The notes beneath the pieces are model-generated. The model made no database searches, was not told the origin of the DNA, and saw only the letters and a program-made list of their open reading frames with translations. This document shows positions 13,767 through 25,254 of a stretch of DNA of 64,000 bases, one piece after another. Origin of the DNA: Emmonsiellopsis sp. PD_33 (taxonomy: Eukaryota > Ascomycota > Eurotiomycetes > Onygenales > Ajellomycetaceae); NCBI GenBank assembly GCA_032988165.1, contig JANTQF010000021.1, positions 62,001-126,000 of the forward strand, in the 5' to 3' direction. The translations under genes and the position numbers were made by a program. Within the stretch, counting starts at the first letter, position 1. Each line of letters begins with the position of its first letter.

Positions 13767-14918
13767 TCACCCGTCGTCATCTGCATCGCCATCGCTATCT
13801 ATACTTGTGCTGGGCCGCCGTTGTGCCGCGCCAGACCCCATTCTGGCCTTCTTCCCCGATCCGCCGTGTTGGTGGTTATTACTTAGGCCCGCAGTACCCG
13901 ATTTGCGCTTGGTTCCCGGTGAGGTGGTATGCGACATTGATTTGGCGCCGTGGTTGGGGATGTTTTCAATGCCCGTCGCGTTGGGCACTTCGCCCTTCTC
14001 CATCGCAGCCACCTCATCTGCAGTGAGGAAGCGCCCGCCCGGACCGCGCGGCCGACGCATTGCGTGGTTGTGGCGCGATTCGTGCAGGTAGGGCTTCCGT
14101 CCCTTGGACGTCAGACGCAGCTGCTCCTCTAGCCTCTGTCGCGCGACGCGTCGCTTGAGGATGCGGTGGAATTGTTTCGCGTTGACATAGAGAGGAGATT
14201 CTTCTGCGCCGCCGGCGACAACTTCTGGTGAAGGCTGGTTCTGTTGGGGCGGGGGAGGCTGATGATGTTGGGTGGGCGCGGACATGGAGGAGGGGCCTGG
14301 AGGGCGCTGCATAGTGTGGTTTAGGACGGGTTGGGCGTTTTGCACATGCGGAGAGCTGACTTGCTGGCTCATGCGACGTTGCTGCTGCTGTTGTTGCTGT
14401 ATCGACGCGTTTTGCGACAGTTGGACTTGATTGGATAACGGAGGGACTTGGCCGGATACCTGCGGAGGTGATCGCGGATGTCGCTCATTCTTGACCTGAC
14501 TGGACGACATTCGCGGCGATCCTCGCGCGCCGGGCGGTATCGCGCCGCCTATGGAGTCTTGATGCAGAGGATAGAATTGGTGCCCTGTCGCAGCGGCGGT
14601 GGCCATGGCGGCAGCAGCGGCAGCCTGGGAGATGCCGTAGGACTGTGCGAGGGGAGCATATTGTTGAGGATAGTTCATCTGCTGGTGTACCTGGCCGGGC
14701 GCGTTCTGTGATGGCGGGTAATGCGATTGCGAAGGAAGGATGGGCGAGGCTTGATGGTTTGGATGAGGATGTTGCATGTGTGCTTGCGGGTTGGTAGGCG
14801 AAGTGATGGACCCGACCGGCGGGCCAGCGTTGGCAGGCGAGGTCTGGTAAGGAGGCATGTGTGAGGACGCGTGCGGGTGTTGGCTGTGAGGTTGTTGATA
14901 TTGCGGAGGGTACTCCAT
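13767..14918 (-). CDS. hapB: CCAAT-binding complex subunit HapB (NF-YA/Hap2)
   Basis: Sequence-specific subunit of the nuclear CCAAT-binding complex with HapC and HapE. In Aspergillus relatives this complex works with HapX in iron-starvation control. The ATG giving MEYPPQYQQPHSQ is taken as start; the frame is open for 36 codons upstream but contains no ATG there. It is a single exon of 383 residues, about the length of Aspergillus HapB. The conserved NF-YA core spans residues 240-302: the subunit-association helix (ESPLYVNAKQFHRILKRR) and the DNA-contact part (YLHESRHNHAMRRPRGPGGRF), all key residues present. The N-terminal half is Gln/Pro/His-rich with a Q7 run, typical of an activation domain. 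A basic nuclear-localisation-like stretch (TKRKS...GKKARMG) follows the core and the tail is acidic. Its position 6.5 kb from an iron-regulated island may be coincidence. Confidence 0.96.
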   Translation of the reverse strand: MEYPPQYQQPHSQHPHASSHMPPYQTSPANAGPPVGSITSPTNPQAHMQHPHPNHQASPILPSQSHYPPSQNAPGQVHQQMNYPQQYAPLAQSYGISQAAAAAAMATAAATGHQFYPLHQDSIGGAIPPGARGSPRMSSSQVKNERHPRSPPQVSGQVPPLSNQVQLSQNASIQQQQQQQRRMSQQVSSPHVQNAQPVLNHTMQRPPGPSSMSAPTQHHQPPPPQQNQPSPEVVAGGAEESPLYVNAKQFHRILKRRVARQRLEEQLRLTSKGRKPYLHESRHNHAMRRPRGPGGRFLTADEVAAMEKGEVPNATGIENIPNHGAKSMSHTTSPGTKRKSGTAGLSNNHQHGGSGKKARMGSGAAQRRPSTSIDSDGDADDDG

Positions 14919-16997
14919 GATGCCGTTACTTTTATTTTTTATGTCGAGCCAGCGAACGAGGGGCTGAGAATGGCAGCGCAAGTTCTGCCTGGTAGAAACC
15001 AGCGGCAAGCCTTGGAAGCGCACCAATGGAGTGGTAGGCTTCCGTTAGAGACAGCGAATGGATCCGATCGAGGGATAGGAGAGGATGGAGTCGGACAGGA
15101 TAGGGTGGGACGGAGTGGTGTTGAGAAGGGGAAGAGGGAGCAAGCGCGACACGATGATTCGATATGGCCGGGATGGGGAATCTGCAGCCTCTTCGGTCGC
15201 GTCAGCACCTAATGCAGCAAAGGGGTGGTCACTGGATTTAGGGTGAAGATGGGAGAGGGCGAACAGACCAATGCCAGCGGTCGGCGCCAAAACGGGCGGC
15301 AGTGCAGAGTCAACAAGAGACGGTGAGAGCAGAGCAGCAAACCTGACGCGACGGAGACGGGGTTCAAGACGAAAGACGGAAGGAATTAAAAAACAAGGTA
15401 AACGGAGCCTTTTGAGCGAGGGTTGAACAGCGCAATCGCAGGGCAGACGTGGTTGGGCTCTGATGCAGCAAACCGGGGGAAGGGTAAGGTGGGTGACAAG
15501 AGCGCGTTGATGTGTTGTCAAACAGCGGTCGGGTTTGTTTTCGTTTCGTTTCTTTTTCCTATTTTTTCCTGGGCAGTCCTTTTTAGGGCGGTACGCTTGT
15601 TTTTACTTTTAGAGTGGGGGGGGGAAGCGGTGTTCTCGTTCTCAGGCGTGTGTGGCAATGAAATGAGATGAGGGAATAAGCAGGGAAATGGCCAAAAAGC
15701 CGGAAAGGCGAAAAAAGGGCAAAAAATAGAACAATTGACAGCCAGCGCAGGAGGCTGCAGTTCGTGTTTGAGCGCAGCGAGCACAGGTGAGTTTTTAGTG
15801 TCTGCCACGTCGTAGGTCAGATCCGAGGCGGTGCCCAAAGCTGGGAATTGGAACCGGGTAATTTCTGGGGTCAAGATGGGTTGTCGGGACTGCCAAGTAG
15901 CACCAGGTCGAGGATGGAGAGACGGGGATGCTGATGTCAGAGCGAGCCGATCAAGAGTCAGCCATGCGAGTGCAACGTTGAGGGATGGGTTTAGGGGGGG
16001 GGAAGGATATATTATTGGGGGAGGCAGGGATAAATAAGAGGCGTGGGAGGGGGGAAACAAGTCAATCAGAGGCAGAAAAAATCAAATAAAGTCGGCCAGC
16101 GGGAGCCAGCCAGAAGCGACAGGGAACCTAATAAGACAGGGCGACACGGAGGCGGTGGAAGCAGACGAGGCGCGAGTGATTGGGGGATGTATGCGTTGGC
16201 AAAAGCGGGCGCTGCAGACGACATCATCGGAGAGCAGGAGACAGGAGGCTTACCGAGAAGAGAAAAGAGACACGGGAAACGGGAGACGGCGGAAAAAGCA
16301 AAAAGCAAAAAGCGCAGCTGGAGTAAGTAAGAGTTATTAAATACAATAATGGTAATCTATCCAGCCAGGGCGTGTTTCCCGGCCTGAATTTTGGGTGTTT
16401 CAAGCTGGGTCGGGAGAGCCGCTGCCAGATTCCAAGCTGATGCGACGGTGGCAGTCTGTCACTCTGTCACGCCGGGGGCCTGACCTGGAGGCTGGGCTGG
16501 AGACAGGAGACTGGCGGCTTGGAGACAGGGCGATCGATCTGGCGAGACAGGCTGAAGGGGAGAGGAGCAGAGTCTGGGGACGGGGGGGACGGTGATTGGC
16601 AGAGGCAAAGAAGCTTCTGTGGCAGACGCTGGCCGGTGAAACGGGGGGGGGGGAGACTCGGGAGAGGCTAAGAATAGGCGCGCAGGATACGGTGAGTGGA
16701 CGGTGTTCGAGCAGACGGCGGGCAGACGGGTCAGGGAGAGGGCAAACCAGGGCAATTGAAGCTGTTGTTGGCTGTTGTTGGCTGGTGTTGGCCGGTGAGG
16801 TTGGTGGTTGTGGCGGTGGAGGAGGAAGCTCAGCGTTTCATTGGGGGGGGACGGCGAATCGGAGTGCGGCTCTGCTAAGCGAGGGGCTAGCGGCAGCCAA
16901 TGAGGGGAGCGCAGTCAGGTGATAGTCAGGTGATATAGTCAGCTATGTTAGTCAGCCTGTTAGTCAGCCACTCTGCGGCCACAAACATCTCATCATT
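14919..16997. other. Long upstream region of hapB
   Basis: Two kilobases of G-rich (+ strand), that is C/T-rich in the hapB sense, sequence up to the tRNA. No coding region is supportable. It is presumably the hapB promoter and a long 5' leader. I see no ATCWGATAA motif here. Confidence 0.6.
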
Positions 16998-17090
16998 GGC
17001 TGGATGGTGTAGTTGGTTATCACGTATCGCTCACATCTCATCATGATGGATGTCCCGATAAGGTCCTGGGATCGAACCCCAGTCTAGTCA
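16998..17090 (+). tRNA. tRNA-Val (CAC) with 19-nt intron
   Basis: Acceptor GGCTGGA pairs with TCTAGTC (two G-U pairs), with discriminator A at 17090. The D arm is GGTGTAGTTGGTTATCAC, which also carries the A box. The anticodon stem TATCG (17025-17029) pairs with CGATA (17056-17060). The mature loop CTCACA+C gives anticodon CAC at 17032-17034. The intron 17036-17054 sits one base 3' of the anticodon, the canonical nuclear position. T stem CTGGG/CCCAG encloses loop ATCGAAC, where the usual first T is A. Confidence 0.93.
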
Positions 17091-17094
17091 TTTT
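17091..17094 (+). terminator. RNA polymerase III T-run terminator
   Basis: TTTT directly follows the tRNA discriminator base, with a second T5 run at 17096-17100. Confidence 0.85.
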
Positions 17095-17163
17095 ATTTTT
17101 TATTTCTCAACTACAAGAGAAATACAATGAGTAGAGAATAAACCCATAGCCAGTAAACATCCA

Positions 17164-17652
17164 TCAGCTCCCCGTCACCACCGCCATCAGACACCCCAGC
17201 CACCCAGGCAAGTCCGCCACCACCATCCGCACCCGATGCACGCTCAACCACCGCTCCATCTCCCGCGTCGCCTCCCCTTTATCCCTCTTATCCCCCTTTT
17301 CACCCCCCCTCCCCCCCCCAACAATCCTCCCCACCGGCCCCGCCACCCACGGCACAAACATCAAATGCCCAACCGCCCCCGCCAACCCAACCCAATACCA
17401 TCTCCTCCCCGCTCCCCCAACCACTATATTCCCCACCGTCGTCGCAATCGTCACGCTCTTCAGCCCTACCACCACCCACACCAGCCGGTGGAAGACGTGC
17501 GAGAACCACGTTGGCAAGACCTGGTCGGAGAGCTCCCGGATCGACGGGTCGAGGAATGCGCTGTTCATGGCTAGCTCGCCTGTCGCGTGCATGAGGCTGG
17601 CCGTGCTGGCGGCGAGGGGCGCCGCGCGGAGGAGGGGGAGGAGGGTGGCCAT
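17164..17652 (-). CDS. Small integral membrane protein, DUF1772-like
   Basis: Intronless 162-residue protein starting at MATLLPLLRAAPLAAST. Three to four hydrophobic segments can be seen: residues about 5-22, 55-80 (VWVVVGLKSVTIATTVGNIVV), 88-110 (WVGLAGAVGHLMFVPWVAG) and 143-160 (LPGWLGCLMAVV). A conserved-looking ERWLSVHRVRMVVAD precedes the last one. This layout resembles the DUF1772/anthrone-oxygenase-like four-helix membrane family, which includes many uncharacterised fungal proteins. The glycine/lysine-rich loop GGGRGGEKGDKRDKGE is low complexity. No neighbour suggests a pathway. The membrane nature is well supported; the family label is tentative and the function unknown. Confidence 0.68.
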   Translation of the reverse strand: MATLLPLLRAAPLAASTASLMHATGELAMNSAFLDPSIRELSDQVLPTWFSHVFHRLVWVVVGLKSVTIATTVGNIVVGGAGRRWYWVGLAGAVGHLMFVPWVAGPVGRIVGGGRGGEKGDKRDKGEATREMERWLSVHRVRMVVADLPGWLGCLMAVVTGS

Positions 17653-19524
17653 TGTAATTATATATATATATGTATATGGGGATTGGATTGTTTGTGGTAT
17701 GGAGGGGAGTGTGTGGAGATCGCTGGGAGATGGGTGTGGGATGTATCAATTAACCCGCGTTCTGAGGACAATGGGCCTGGGGAGAGGTAAGAATTGGAGG
17801 AGAATGAGAATGAGAATGGCTAGTTATGAGGAAGACGGGAGATGGATGCATGGGCCAGCTCACCAACTAGATCAGTAGTTAATTAACTACTCCGTACGTA
17901 AACTATCTAGCTAGCAGGGAAGCAGGTGTCTCGGAGTCGGAAGCCCCCGGAATCTCTATGGTAGTATTCGATTATATCAACCCTTTTCCATACACACAAC
18001 ACTCCCTAACAACTTTTCTTCCACGAGCTCCGGCACGACAGCCATATACACAGCCTCTGCATAAGCAGTCGTTGCTATCTACATTGACCTCCATATCTTA
18101 ATGGGCTTCAGGCATACCTTCATCTTTCCTCAGCATTTGTTTATATGGCCTAATGCTCTCTCTCGCTGATATCATGATTAGGCCGTGCCTGTAAACAACA
18201 GGGGAGATAGTGTTAATATTGCTTGCCAGTGACATCATTCCTGTAGTTATGGGAATGCTAGTTATGGGAATGCAGCAAATATACTAAATCAAAGCACTTT
18301 GTTTAATTAACATCTCAACTACAAGTCATGGAATGTTCCCAGATCAATCTCCTACTACATAGGATAATGATTATCTCCCTTCTAACCTGCAGCAGCAACA
18401 CAGATTCCAGATAACCCTTGAAGCATGCCCACAGAATGCATTGGATAAGCCACTAGATCCCAGTCTGCTATGTACTCCCAAAGACAAACAGCAATCAGTC
18501 AGCTATTAGCTAGTCCCTTGCCACCATGAACACCAGCAGTGCATGCCTGGCTGAACATGATGCCTTGCCACCCACCCACGGCTGTATTCGAGTTCTCTAG
18601 ACCAGCTTCCTGCCAGGAGAAGAGAATCTAACCCTCTATTTTTTTGCTGTATGCTTCTCCTCCCTACTTGCGTCTACTATGTATCTAGCCACTTGGTGAG
18701 ATAGATAGATACTAGTACTAAGCGGAAGCGTCGGCGGGTTGATCGATGATCATGCCGTGTGGGAAAATGCTCTCTGACGTTTCTCGTGTAGTTTGACTTG
18801 AACCTGTTTGATACAGGTCTCTCTCACAGCTCATAGTGTAGATCGCCCTATATCATGATAGGAGCAGATAGTTGGTTTCTGGTGAGAGCAGACCTTGACC
18901 GCGCACTCCATGCTTCATCAGGTGCGGTGCTATTTGAGATTTTTCAAAGAGTGAATTACATAGATAGTCTCATTGCTATGTAGGTTGTTTTAGCTGGCTC
19001 TGTTGACCAAACCAAATTTTACTTGTTGGTATCTGACTTGGGAAGTTGTTAGATAGATAGATACTAGGTATTTGTTGATTATGTGCAGGATTTGGATCAT
19101 CACAGACCTATAGTGATATATCCATGGCGTGTGAGATTCCATGGTAAGAGTCATTATGGGCCATAGTGAATAGATTGGTTGTGTGAGTTATGCAGGCAAG
19201 CTGTGTGAAATGGGTACAATGGGGTGTTGAATGTTGCATCTTGGCATCTGCGTTGATGGGGGAGGGGAGGGGGGGTTGTATTTCAAGGCGTTGATTGCTA
19301 GCTCTTGGATTTCAGCACAGAACTGGTCCAATTGATAGTTAATGAATGACACTGGCTGGCCAGTAACACATACTGCCCTTATTAGTCGTGGTTTCTAGAA
19401 CTGATAGGCTTGCAGTAGGCTGCGGGGTAGATAGGTTTATGTAGAGGTTGACGGACGTTCGGAATCCACGCAGGATATCAACCTACTGCGTCTTACCCTC
19501 CTCCTCCCCCGGCGCAACCCCTGA

Positions 19525-19819
19525 ATCTGATAAAGAACTTGAAATCCATGCAGCAAGCAGCGCCAAGAAGAATCAGCAGTCACCATTAACTGCATGGAAA
19601 GCCTGTTCTTGCACACTGTGCATTGTATCCTCCCTATGTAGCCCGTTGGAAGTAGGCCTCCGAACTTAGAGCTGGATGAAGTGGATTGTTTATGCATATG
19701 TTGTTGCTATGCATAATGCGCACCCGTGGAGCAGGGCTGGATAATGTTTCATTCCGAGTTTCCCACGGACCCCGCCGCGTTCCTCTCATAGGATCCTTCT
19801 GCTTGCCGGCTTATCTGAT
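19525..19819. promoter_or_regulatory. Two distal ATCWGATAA motifs
   Basis: ATCTGATAA at 19525-19533 (+) and TTATCTGAT at 19811-19819 (-). They lie 1.5-1.9 kb upstream of the transacylase, far for a fungal promoter, so their role is uncertain. Confidence 0.4.
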
Positions 19820-20054
19820 GGAAATTGCCGGATCATACATACATTCCATACATACGTACACCCCACCATGGATACGCGTATTGTATGTCCGTATGGTATG
19901 ATGTGGAGTATGGGTGTATGTATGTTCTTTTCACCGTTTCAAAAATTTCCTCACCTCCACACTTGTATGTATGGATCCATAACGCCATTAAATACTTACG
20001 GCTAGTGTTGTAAGTTACCCTTGTCCAGCCACGCGAATTTTACCGTGCTATTTG

Positions 20055-20967
20055 ATCAGATAAAAATTTTTTCTTCTTTCTCCACTTGCGTCAACGGAGG
20101 AAGGGAACAGGGGAGGAGAGGGGCTGGCTTTTTGTTTTTTCTTGTTGTTTTTGCTTTTGTTTTTCTGTGCGTTTTGTGGCCCCACCACCCACACAACCTT
20201 TACCTTCAAGCTGAGACTGTTTGGCTGCCCCATACATGATACAACAAAACTGCATGCGCGCTTTTTCCGCACTGGCTGTGTGTAGCAGAGGGTGGTATGA
20301 TGAGAAGACAAACAACCCCGGGCCGACCGATCGTGGCGAGGTGAACGGATTTCAATGCGCACCCAGGTGCTGCCCAATGCATTCTAGCTCAGACCCCCAC
20401 ATAAGTAGTATCGTGCGATTGGAGCCGAACTCGGGCATGGCGTTTACTCAAGCCGGAGCTGATTATTATCGCAATTGTCTGTGCGATTGCGGAATTGGCA
20501 CTTCCGCGGGTAGATAGTCTTTTTCACAGCGGCCGGCTGAAGATGTTAGTCTGTATGACTGGGAACCTGATAGTTGGCGCTGGATAGATGGCCTTCCTCC
20601 TTTCTGACGCACAGAGGATGTACCTGCAACGTGCGTTGAGGGGTGGCCCACCAGAGTGTGGTCGACCGGGTTAACCCGGGTGGTGGGCTTGTCACGGTCC
20701 CCATAACGCAGTACCTGCTAAACGATCTGATAACCCACGCGGCAAAGTGGGATCCCTGGAGGGGTAAAGAAAAAGTCCCACCACCATACAGTCCTTACCG
20801 GGAGACTGCCATGCAGCCGTGGAGTGGCCCAATTGATAAAATTTTTAATCTTATCTGATTTTGATGGTCCGTGGGAAGGATGACGAATGATCGAGACAAA
20901 ATTGAGAGTACCAAGGGACAATGAAAAAAGCAAAAGAAAAACAACTCAACTGATCCGATTATCAGAT
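20055..20967. promoter_or_regulatory. Cluster of four SreA/Sre1-type GATA sites upstream of the transacylase
   Basis: Exact ATCWGATAA matches at 20055-20063 (+, preceded by G), 20725-20733 (+, preceded by G), 20851-20859 (-) and 20959-20967 (-). ATCWGATAA is the known consensus of SreA/Sre1, the GATA-family repressor of siderophore genes in iron-replete cells. The nearest copy is about 410 bp upstream of the ATG. Confidence 0.8.
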
Positions 20968-21377
20968 GGATAAGATTAGATGTTCCACTGTGTGCCTTGT
21001 ATTGTTGTATGGTAACTTATATTACCGCCGCCTTGAATTTTCAATACCATGGGGTACACTTCAAGCTGGGTGGAAACGTTCTGTATTTTTCCGCTGGGGT
21101 CAGTACTATGAGGGAGGTTTTTGAACCGGTTGAACCTCGTGTTTCGGCAATGGAAAATGGAACCGAGGGGAGCAGCAGTATCCTTGGACGCGTTCTCTGC
21201 AGCACGAGTCTGAGAAACCCAGAGCTCGGATGGAGCCCCATAGCTGTATCTGACGTAGGGATTAAGCTGAACCCGAAGCTCTTCCTTCTGTACCCCCTTT
21301 GATGCATCCATCTTTTTGGGCAACTGAGTTCGGTATCTTTGCACCTCCTGCACCCTAAATAGAATTGTGATAGCTCC

Positions 21378-22799
21378 ATGACAATGAGCTCCTCCCCTGA
21401 AATGCGCGACCTCCCACTCGTGCGCCTCCCTGAGCCATACAAGACAAAGTACGAACTCTTCCAAGCTTCCTCCGGGCCCAATGGACGGATCTTTCAGCTT
21501 CGGTTGTCCAAACACCAGAATAACGGCGCCGTAAACCCTCTCGAACCTCTGCATCATGATCTGCTTTACTTTAGCGAATTGGTTTCCAGCCCGCAGGCTG
21601 CTTTGCCATCCCAATCAGATAACACCGCTTGGGCGCGGGCATGCCGCAGCCTGGTTTCGTTTGTGACTTGGGATGGTGCATCAGCACCAACCGTCGGCCA
21701 GATATGGACGTTACTTTATGGGATCTTGTCTATAACGCCGTCTGAAGAGTCCTTCCGACTCTCTTTCGCCGGCGCACAGAAAGATCAGCTGTATGCAGAG
21801 CTCAACGCGACTGGGCTGTCCATGCCATTCCCCAGCGCTCCCAAGTCGCAGTCTGCAGTTCAGGATATCGTCGTTTCAAGGGCAGCCTTCTGGCAAGGCG
21901 CTGCATCGCCCTTCGGCACGCGACCTGCTTGGGTTCTTGAGCAGCAGGGAACCGGTTCTCGGAAGCCAGCGTCGGACTATCCAGCTTTCCCACTCCAGTA
22001 CACTCTGACCAGCAACCTTACCGATCGCCCTGTACATGCCCAACATCCTGTCCGACCGGCGAAGCCCGCTCGAGGCGCGCCAATTTATAGTCGATATATT
22101 CCGCATCTGGACGAATTCTTTTCCATGGACCATCTTGACTATACCAATCCGACACACCTTGATCTGTTCCACAAATGGCAAAACGACCCCCGAGTGGCAG
22201 TGAATTGGAATGAAACCGGAACGCTGGAAGAGCACCGCGAGTATTTGCGCAAGATCGACGAAGATCCCCATCAGATGGCCGTCTTGGCTAGATTCGATGA
22301 TAATTACTTTGCGTATTTCGAGGTATACTGGGCCAAGGTATGTATTTCGTGTGAATCTGGCGTCCCCCAATTTTCTTGAACCGCGTTCCCCGCTCTTCTA
22401 CCTGCTGCATCAGATGTCACTAATGCAATATCCCCTTCCTAGGAGGATCACATGGGAACGTATTATCCCGCTCTGGACTGGGATCGTGGCCGACACTCGC
22501 TTGTTGGAGATGCACGATACCGTGGGCCCCACAGAGCCATGGCCTGGTGGACGAGTCTGATACATTACATCTTCCTCGACGAGCCACGGACGACCTGTGT
22601 GGTTGGCGAGCCAAAAGCAACCAATGGGCCGGTGCTGGGATATGATGCAGCCCATGGCTTCCATGTTCACAAGTGGGGAGATCTGCCGCATAAACGGTCC
22701 GCGATGGTGAGATGCGAACGCGTGCGGTTCTTTGAGGTGGTGAATTTCGGCAGCGTGACGAGCAACGGGACGGCAAAGCAGAGCAAGAGTAAACTGTGA
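21378..22799 (+). CDS. sidF: SidF-type N5-hydroxyornithine transacylase (GNAT/IucA-AlcB-like), peroxisomal
   Basis: Transfers a CoA-bound acyl group (anhydromevalonyl in the SidF family) to N5-hydroxy-L-ornithine, producing the hydroxamate building block. Two exons, 21378-22337 and 22443-22799, are joined WAK/EDHMG in phase 0 across a gtatgt...cctag intron, for 438 residues (Aspergillus SidF is slightly longer). The N-terminal half is the less conserved lobe (YKTKYELFQ...). The C-terminal half carries the siderophore acyltransferase signature: HLDLFHKWQNDPRVAVNW, DDNYFAYFEVYWAKEDHMG, YYPALDWDRGRHSLVGD and HRAMAWWTSLIHYIFLDEP. The protein ends in SKL, a perfect PTS1, agreeing with the known peroxisomal location of the family. 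The ATG at 21378 is the first in frame (MTMSSSPEM). Four ATCWGATAA sites lie upstream and a fifth (21614-21622) falls inside exon 1. Confidence 0.92.
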
Positions 22800-23019
22800 T
22801 TGTATGTTAAGAAGCAAGTTGACGAAGAATGATTGATGTGTTTTGTTTTTTAGTCTTGGTCGTTGTGGCTGGTGATGATTACGTAATCAGGGGATGTCAG
22901 CCTCCATTTTGACCGCAACTCTTCCTCGACGTTATTTCTTCTATATACAGCGATCTATGTTTTGCGTTATGCGTGGATATACTTGGTACATTCAAATACT
23001 TCTATTTCATGACTATCGG

Positions 23020-24919
23020 TTATCTATTCTCGACCAGCATTTTCCCAAGATCCCTCAAAACCTGCTTCTGCACTTTTCCACTCCCCGTTTGCGGTATGCC
23101 TGCTGGGAGCCTCTTATCAGACCCGAATACAAAGACGTGTTTGGGTGCTTTGTGTCTTCCCAGCCTTTCCCGAGTCCAATCCCGCATTTCGTCTCCAGAC
23201 GGACACGTCTGTCCGTCCTCTAATTCCACAAAAGCCGCGACCACTTCTCCGTAGTGTTTGTCAGGAAGCCCAACGACTGCAGCGCGGGAGATGGCTGGAT
23301 GTGCAGTGAGACGTTCCTCGATTTCTAGAGGATAGATATTCTCTCCGCCCCGGATAATGATGTCCTTGAACCGGCCTGTGATGCTGCAATATCCCTCCGA
23401 GTTGAACACCGCTTCATCTCCAGTCCGCAGCCATACCGTTCCGTCCTCATCTTGCATCAGCGATTCGGCGGTTTTGGTTGGATTCTCCCAATATCCCTTA
23501 AATATTTGATATCCCGACATGCATAGTTCTCCCCGCTCCCCAATCTTTACCGTCTCCCCGGTTTGCGGGTTGATGATTTTCGCGCTCGCGTGTGGCAGGA
23601 CTTTGCCCACAGTGGTTAGTCGGGTGTCGATCGAATCACTTGTGAATGCGTTGAAACATGTTGGCGAAGCTTCTGTCAAGCCATAACTGCTGGTGAACTC
23701 GGTCATATTGAGCTCGTTCCACAATCGTTTCATAAGCGGCCGTGGAACTGGTGCCCCTGCTATTATCCCGGTGCGCAACTGTGAGCAGTCAAAGTCGGCT
23801 GGTCTTGGGAGCGCTAAGATCGATTCAAACATGGTGGGAACTCCATGAAGCGCCGTGCATCTCTCATCTGAAATTGCCTTCAGGACAGCCTGTGGGTCGA
23901 ATGTTTCTCCTGGATATACGATTTTCGCGCCATGCGTTATGCAGGCGAGGAGGCCGAGAACCAGTCCGAAGCAGTGGAATAATGGTGGTGGGCAGCAAAG
24001 GATGTCGGACTCTGTGAAATCCATTCGATCCCCGATGAACCTCGAGTTATTGATCAAATTGCTAGATACGGATACAGATCAGCATGACCAGGAGATATAA
24101 ACGAAATATCTGGGAAACTTACTGATGAGTTAACATTGCAGCCTTGGGATTCCCTGTCGAGCCGCTTGTGAACTGCAAATTGCAAACATCGCCTGGCGAA
24201 AGGTCGTCTTGGCGTCGTTGAACAGCATTTCTAGGCACTGATTCGCCAGCACGGATAATGTCTTCATACGTCCCAAAATTTCGGGAATTCCCTTGGATAA
24301 CTATAGTTTCTTCGAGATTGGGGAGTTGTTTTGAAATAACAGGCGAAGCAAGTTCGTCTAGTGCGCCCTCAAGACTGTGTCGTCCGATCTTTGGGACAAT
24401 GAAGAGCAATTTGCAAGCTGTTATCCGTCAGTGCTTGCCTCGATATCAACATCAACGTTCGGATGAGGAGCGAAATTTACCTGCGTGTTTGAGAGCATAC
24501 ATCAATTCTGTCTTTGTATATGTGTTGTTGATGACAACCAAGATTGCACCAACCCGGGCTGCTGCAAAGAACAGAGACACATACTGTTCGCAGTTTCCGG
24601 CCATAATCCCAATCCTGTCTCCCCGTTGAATTCCTTTGGCTAGAAGACCTCGCGCGACGCGTTCGCTTTCATGTTCCAGCCGCCCATATGTCCATCTCGT
24701 CCCTGTCCAAGGCACAACAAGACACTCAAGATCACGATATCGCAGGCATTGAAATTCAATCAATTCGCCCAATGTCATCTCCCAAAGAGTGGGTTGGGTA
24801 GGCCCGTGGACAATTGATAGCCTCTCTGCATCTTCTCGAATGCTTGACGATTGAATGTGGTTTAATGTCTGTTGGAGCCTCCATAGAGGGGTCTCGTTCG
24901 ATCTGGATACTGCAGTCAT
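23020..24919 (-). CDS. sidI: SidI-type acyl-CoA ligase (mevalonyl-CoA ligase family), peroxisomal
   Basis: AMP-forming ligase that activates the acyl moiety (mevalonate in Aspergillus SidI) for hydroxyornithine acylation. Three exons, 24919-24481, 24417-24123 and 24061-23020, give 591 residues, matching Aspergillus SidI length. The joins KHA/ACKLLF and LTHH/NLINN restore family sequence. ANL motifs are present: the P-loop LQFTSGSTGNPKAAM, SSYGLTEASPTCFNAF, LRTGDEAVF, GRFKDIIIRGGENIYPLE, and the catalytic-lysine region LPAGIPQTGSGKVQKQ. An N-terminal RLQQTLNHI at residues 14-22 resembles a PTS2 peroxisomal signal, with imperfect fifth and last positions; the Aspergillus enzyme is known to use PTS2. 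No C-terminal PTS1 (ends VENR). The TTG-initiated frame further upstream is not used. Divergent from sidA, sharing a 955-bp promoter with two iron-repressor motifs. Confidence 0.92.
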
Positions 24920-25254
24920 CGTTGATACTTTGTCTCTCTCAAATCGACGGAATCTCAACAAATGATTCAAGATCGCATACTTCCTGCTGCGACCGAGTTA
25001 TACTTTTAGCATGGCTAGAATGACATGAGGTAATGCGTCCACCTGGGCTCCATATTGATGGCCGTTGTGGGCTCCAAATTGAGCGCAAATCCGAGGCAGA
25101 CAGCGTTCCGATTTCGCCACGATTTTCTTTCCTGGCAGATTCATAGCGGGTATCTCTGACGACCACGGCAAACCACCGCGGTGGAGGCCACCCTGGTATC
25201 ATCCCAATTTACAAAAAGTGGACACAACGAAAACGTGATGAAGACATCTAATCA

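Larger units (their letters stand above)
17653..21377. other. 3.7 kb intergenic region
   Basis: Between the small membrane protein gene (-) and the transacylase (+). No convincing coding region is present. The left two thirds are ordinary AT-rich sequence with scattered gata simple repeats. The right part is the transacylase promoter and carries ATCWGATAA motifs, listed separately. Confidence 0.65.

Noticed and set aside
15045..16060. Open frames of 158-180 codons in the hapB upstream region
   Set aside because: Composition is that of the C/T-rich leader read in frame (Pro/Ser/Leu-rich, no domain). I see no splice-supported gene.
20976..21614. 212-codon open frame on the minus strand over the transacylase 5' end
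   Set aside because: It overlaps the well-supported transacylase exon and its promoter, and has no family motif; shadow frame.
23020..24919. Acyl-CoA ligase as an NRPS fragment
   Set aside because: It has the complete ANL fold with its own termini and no carrier domain, and the length matches SidI.
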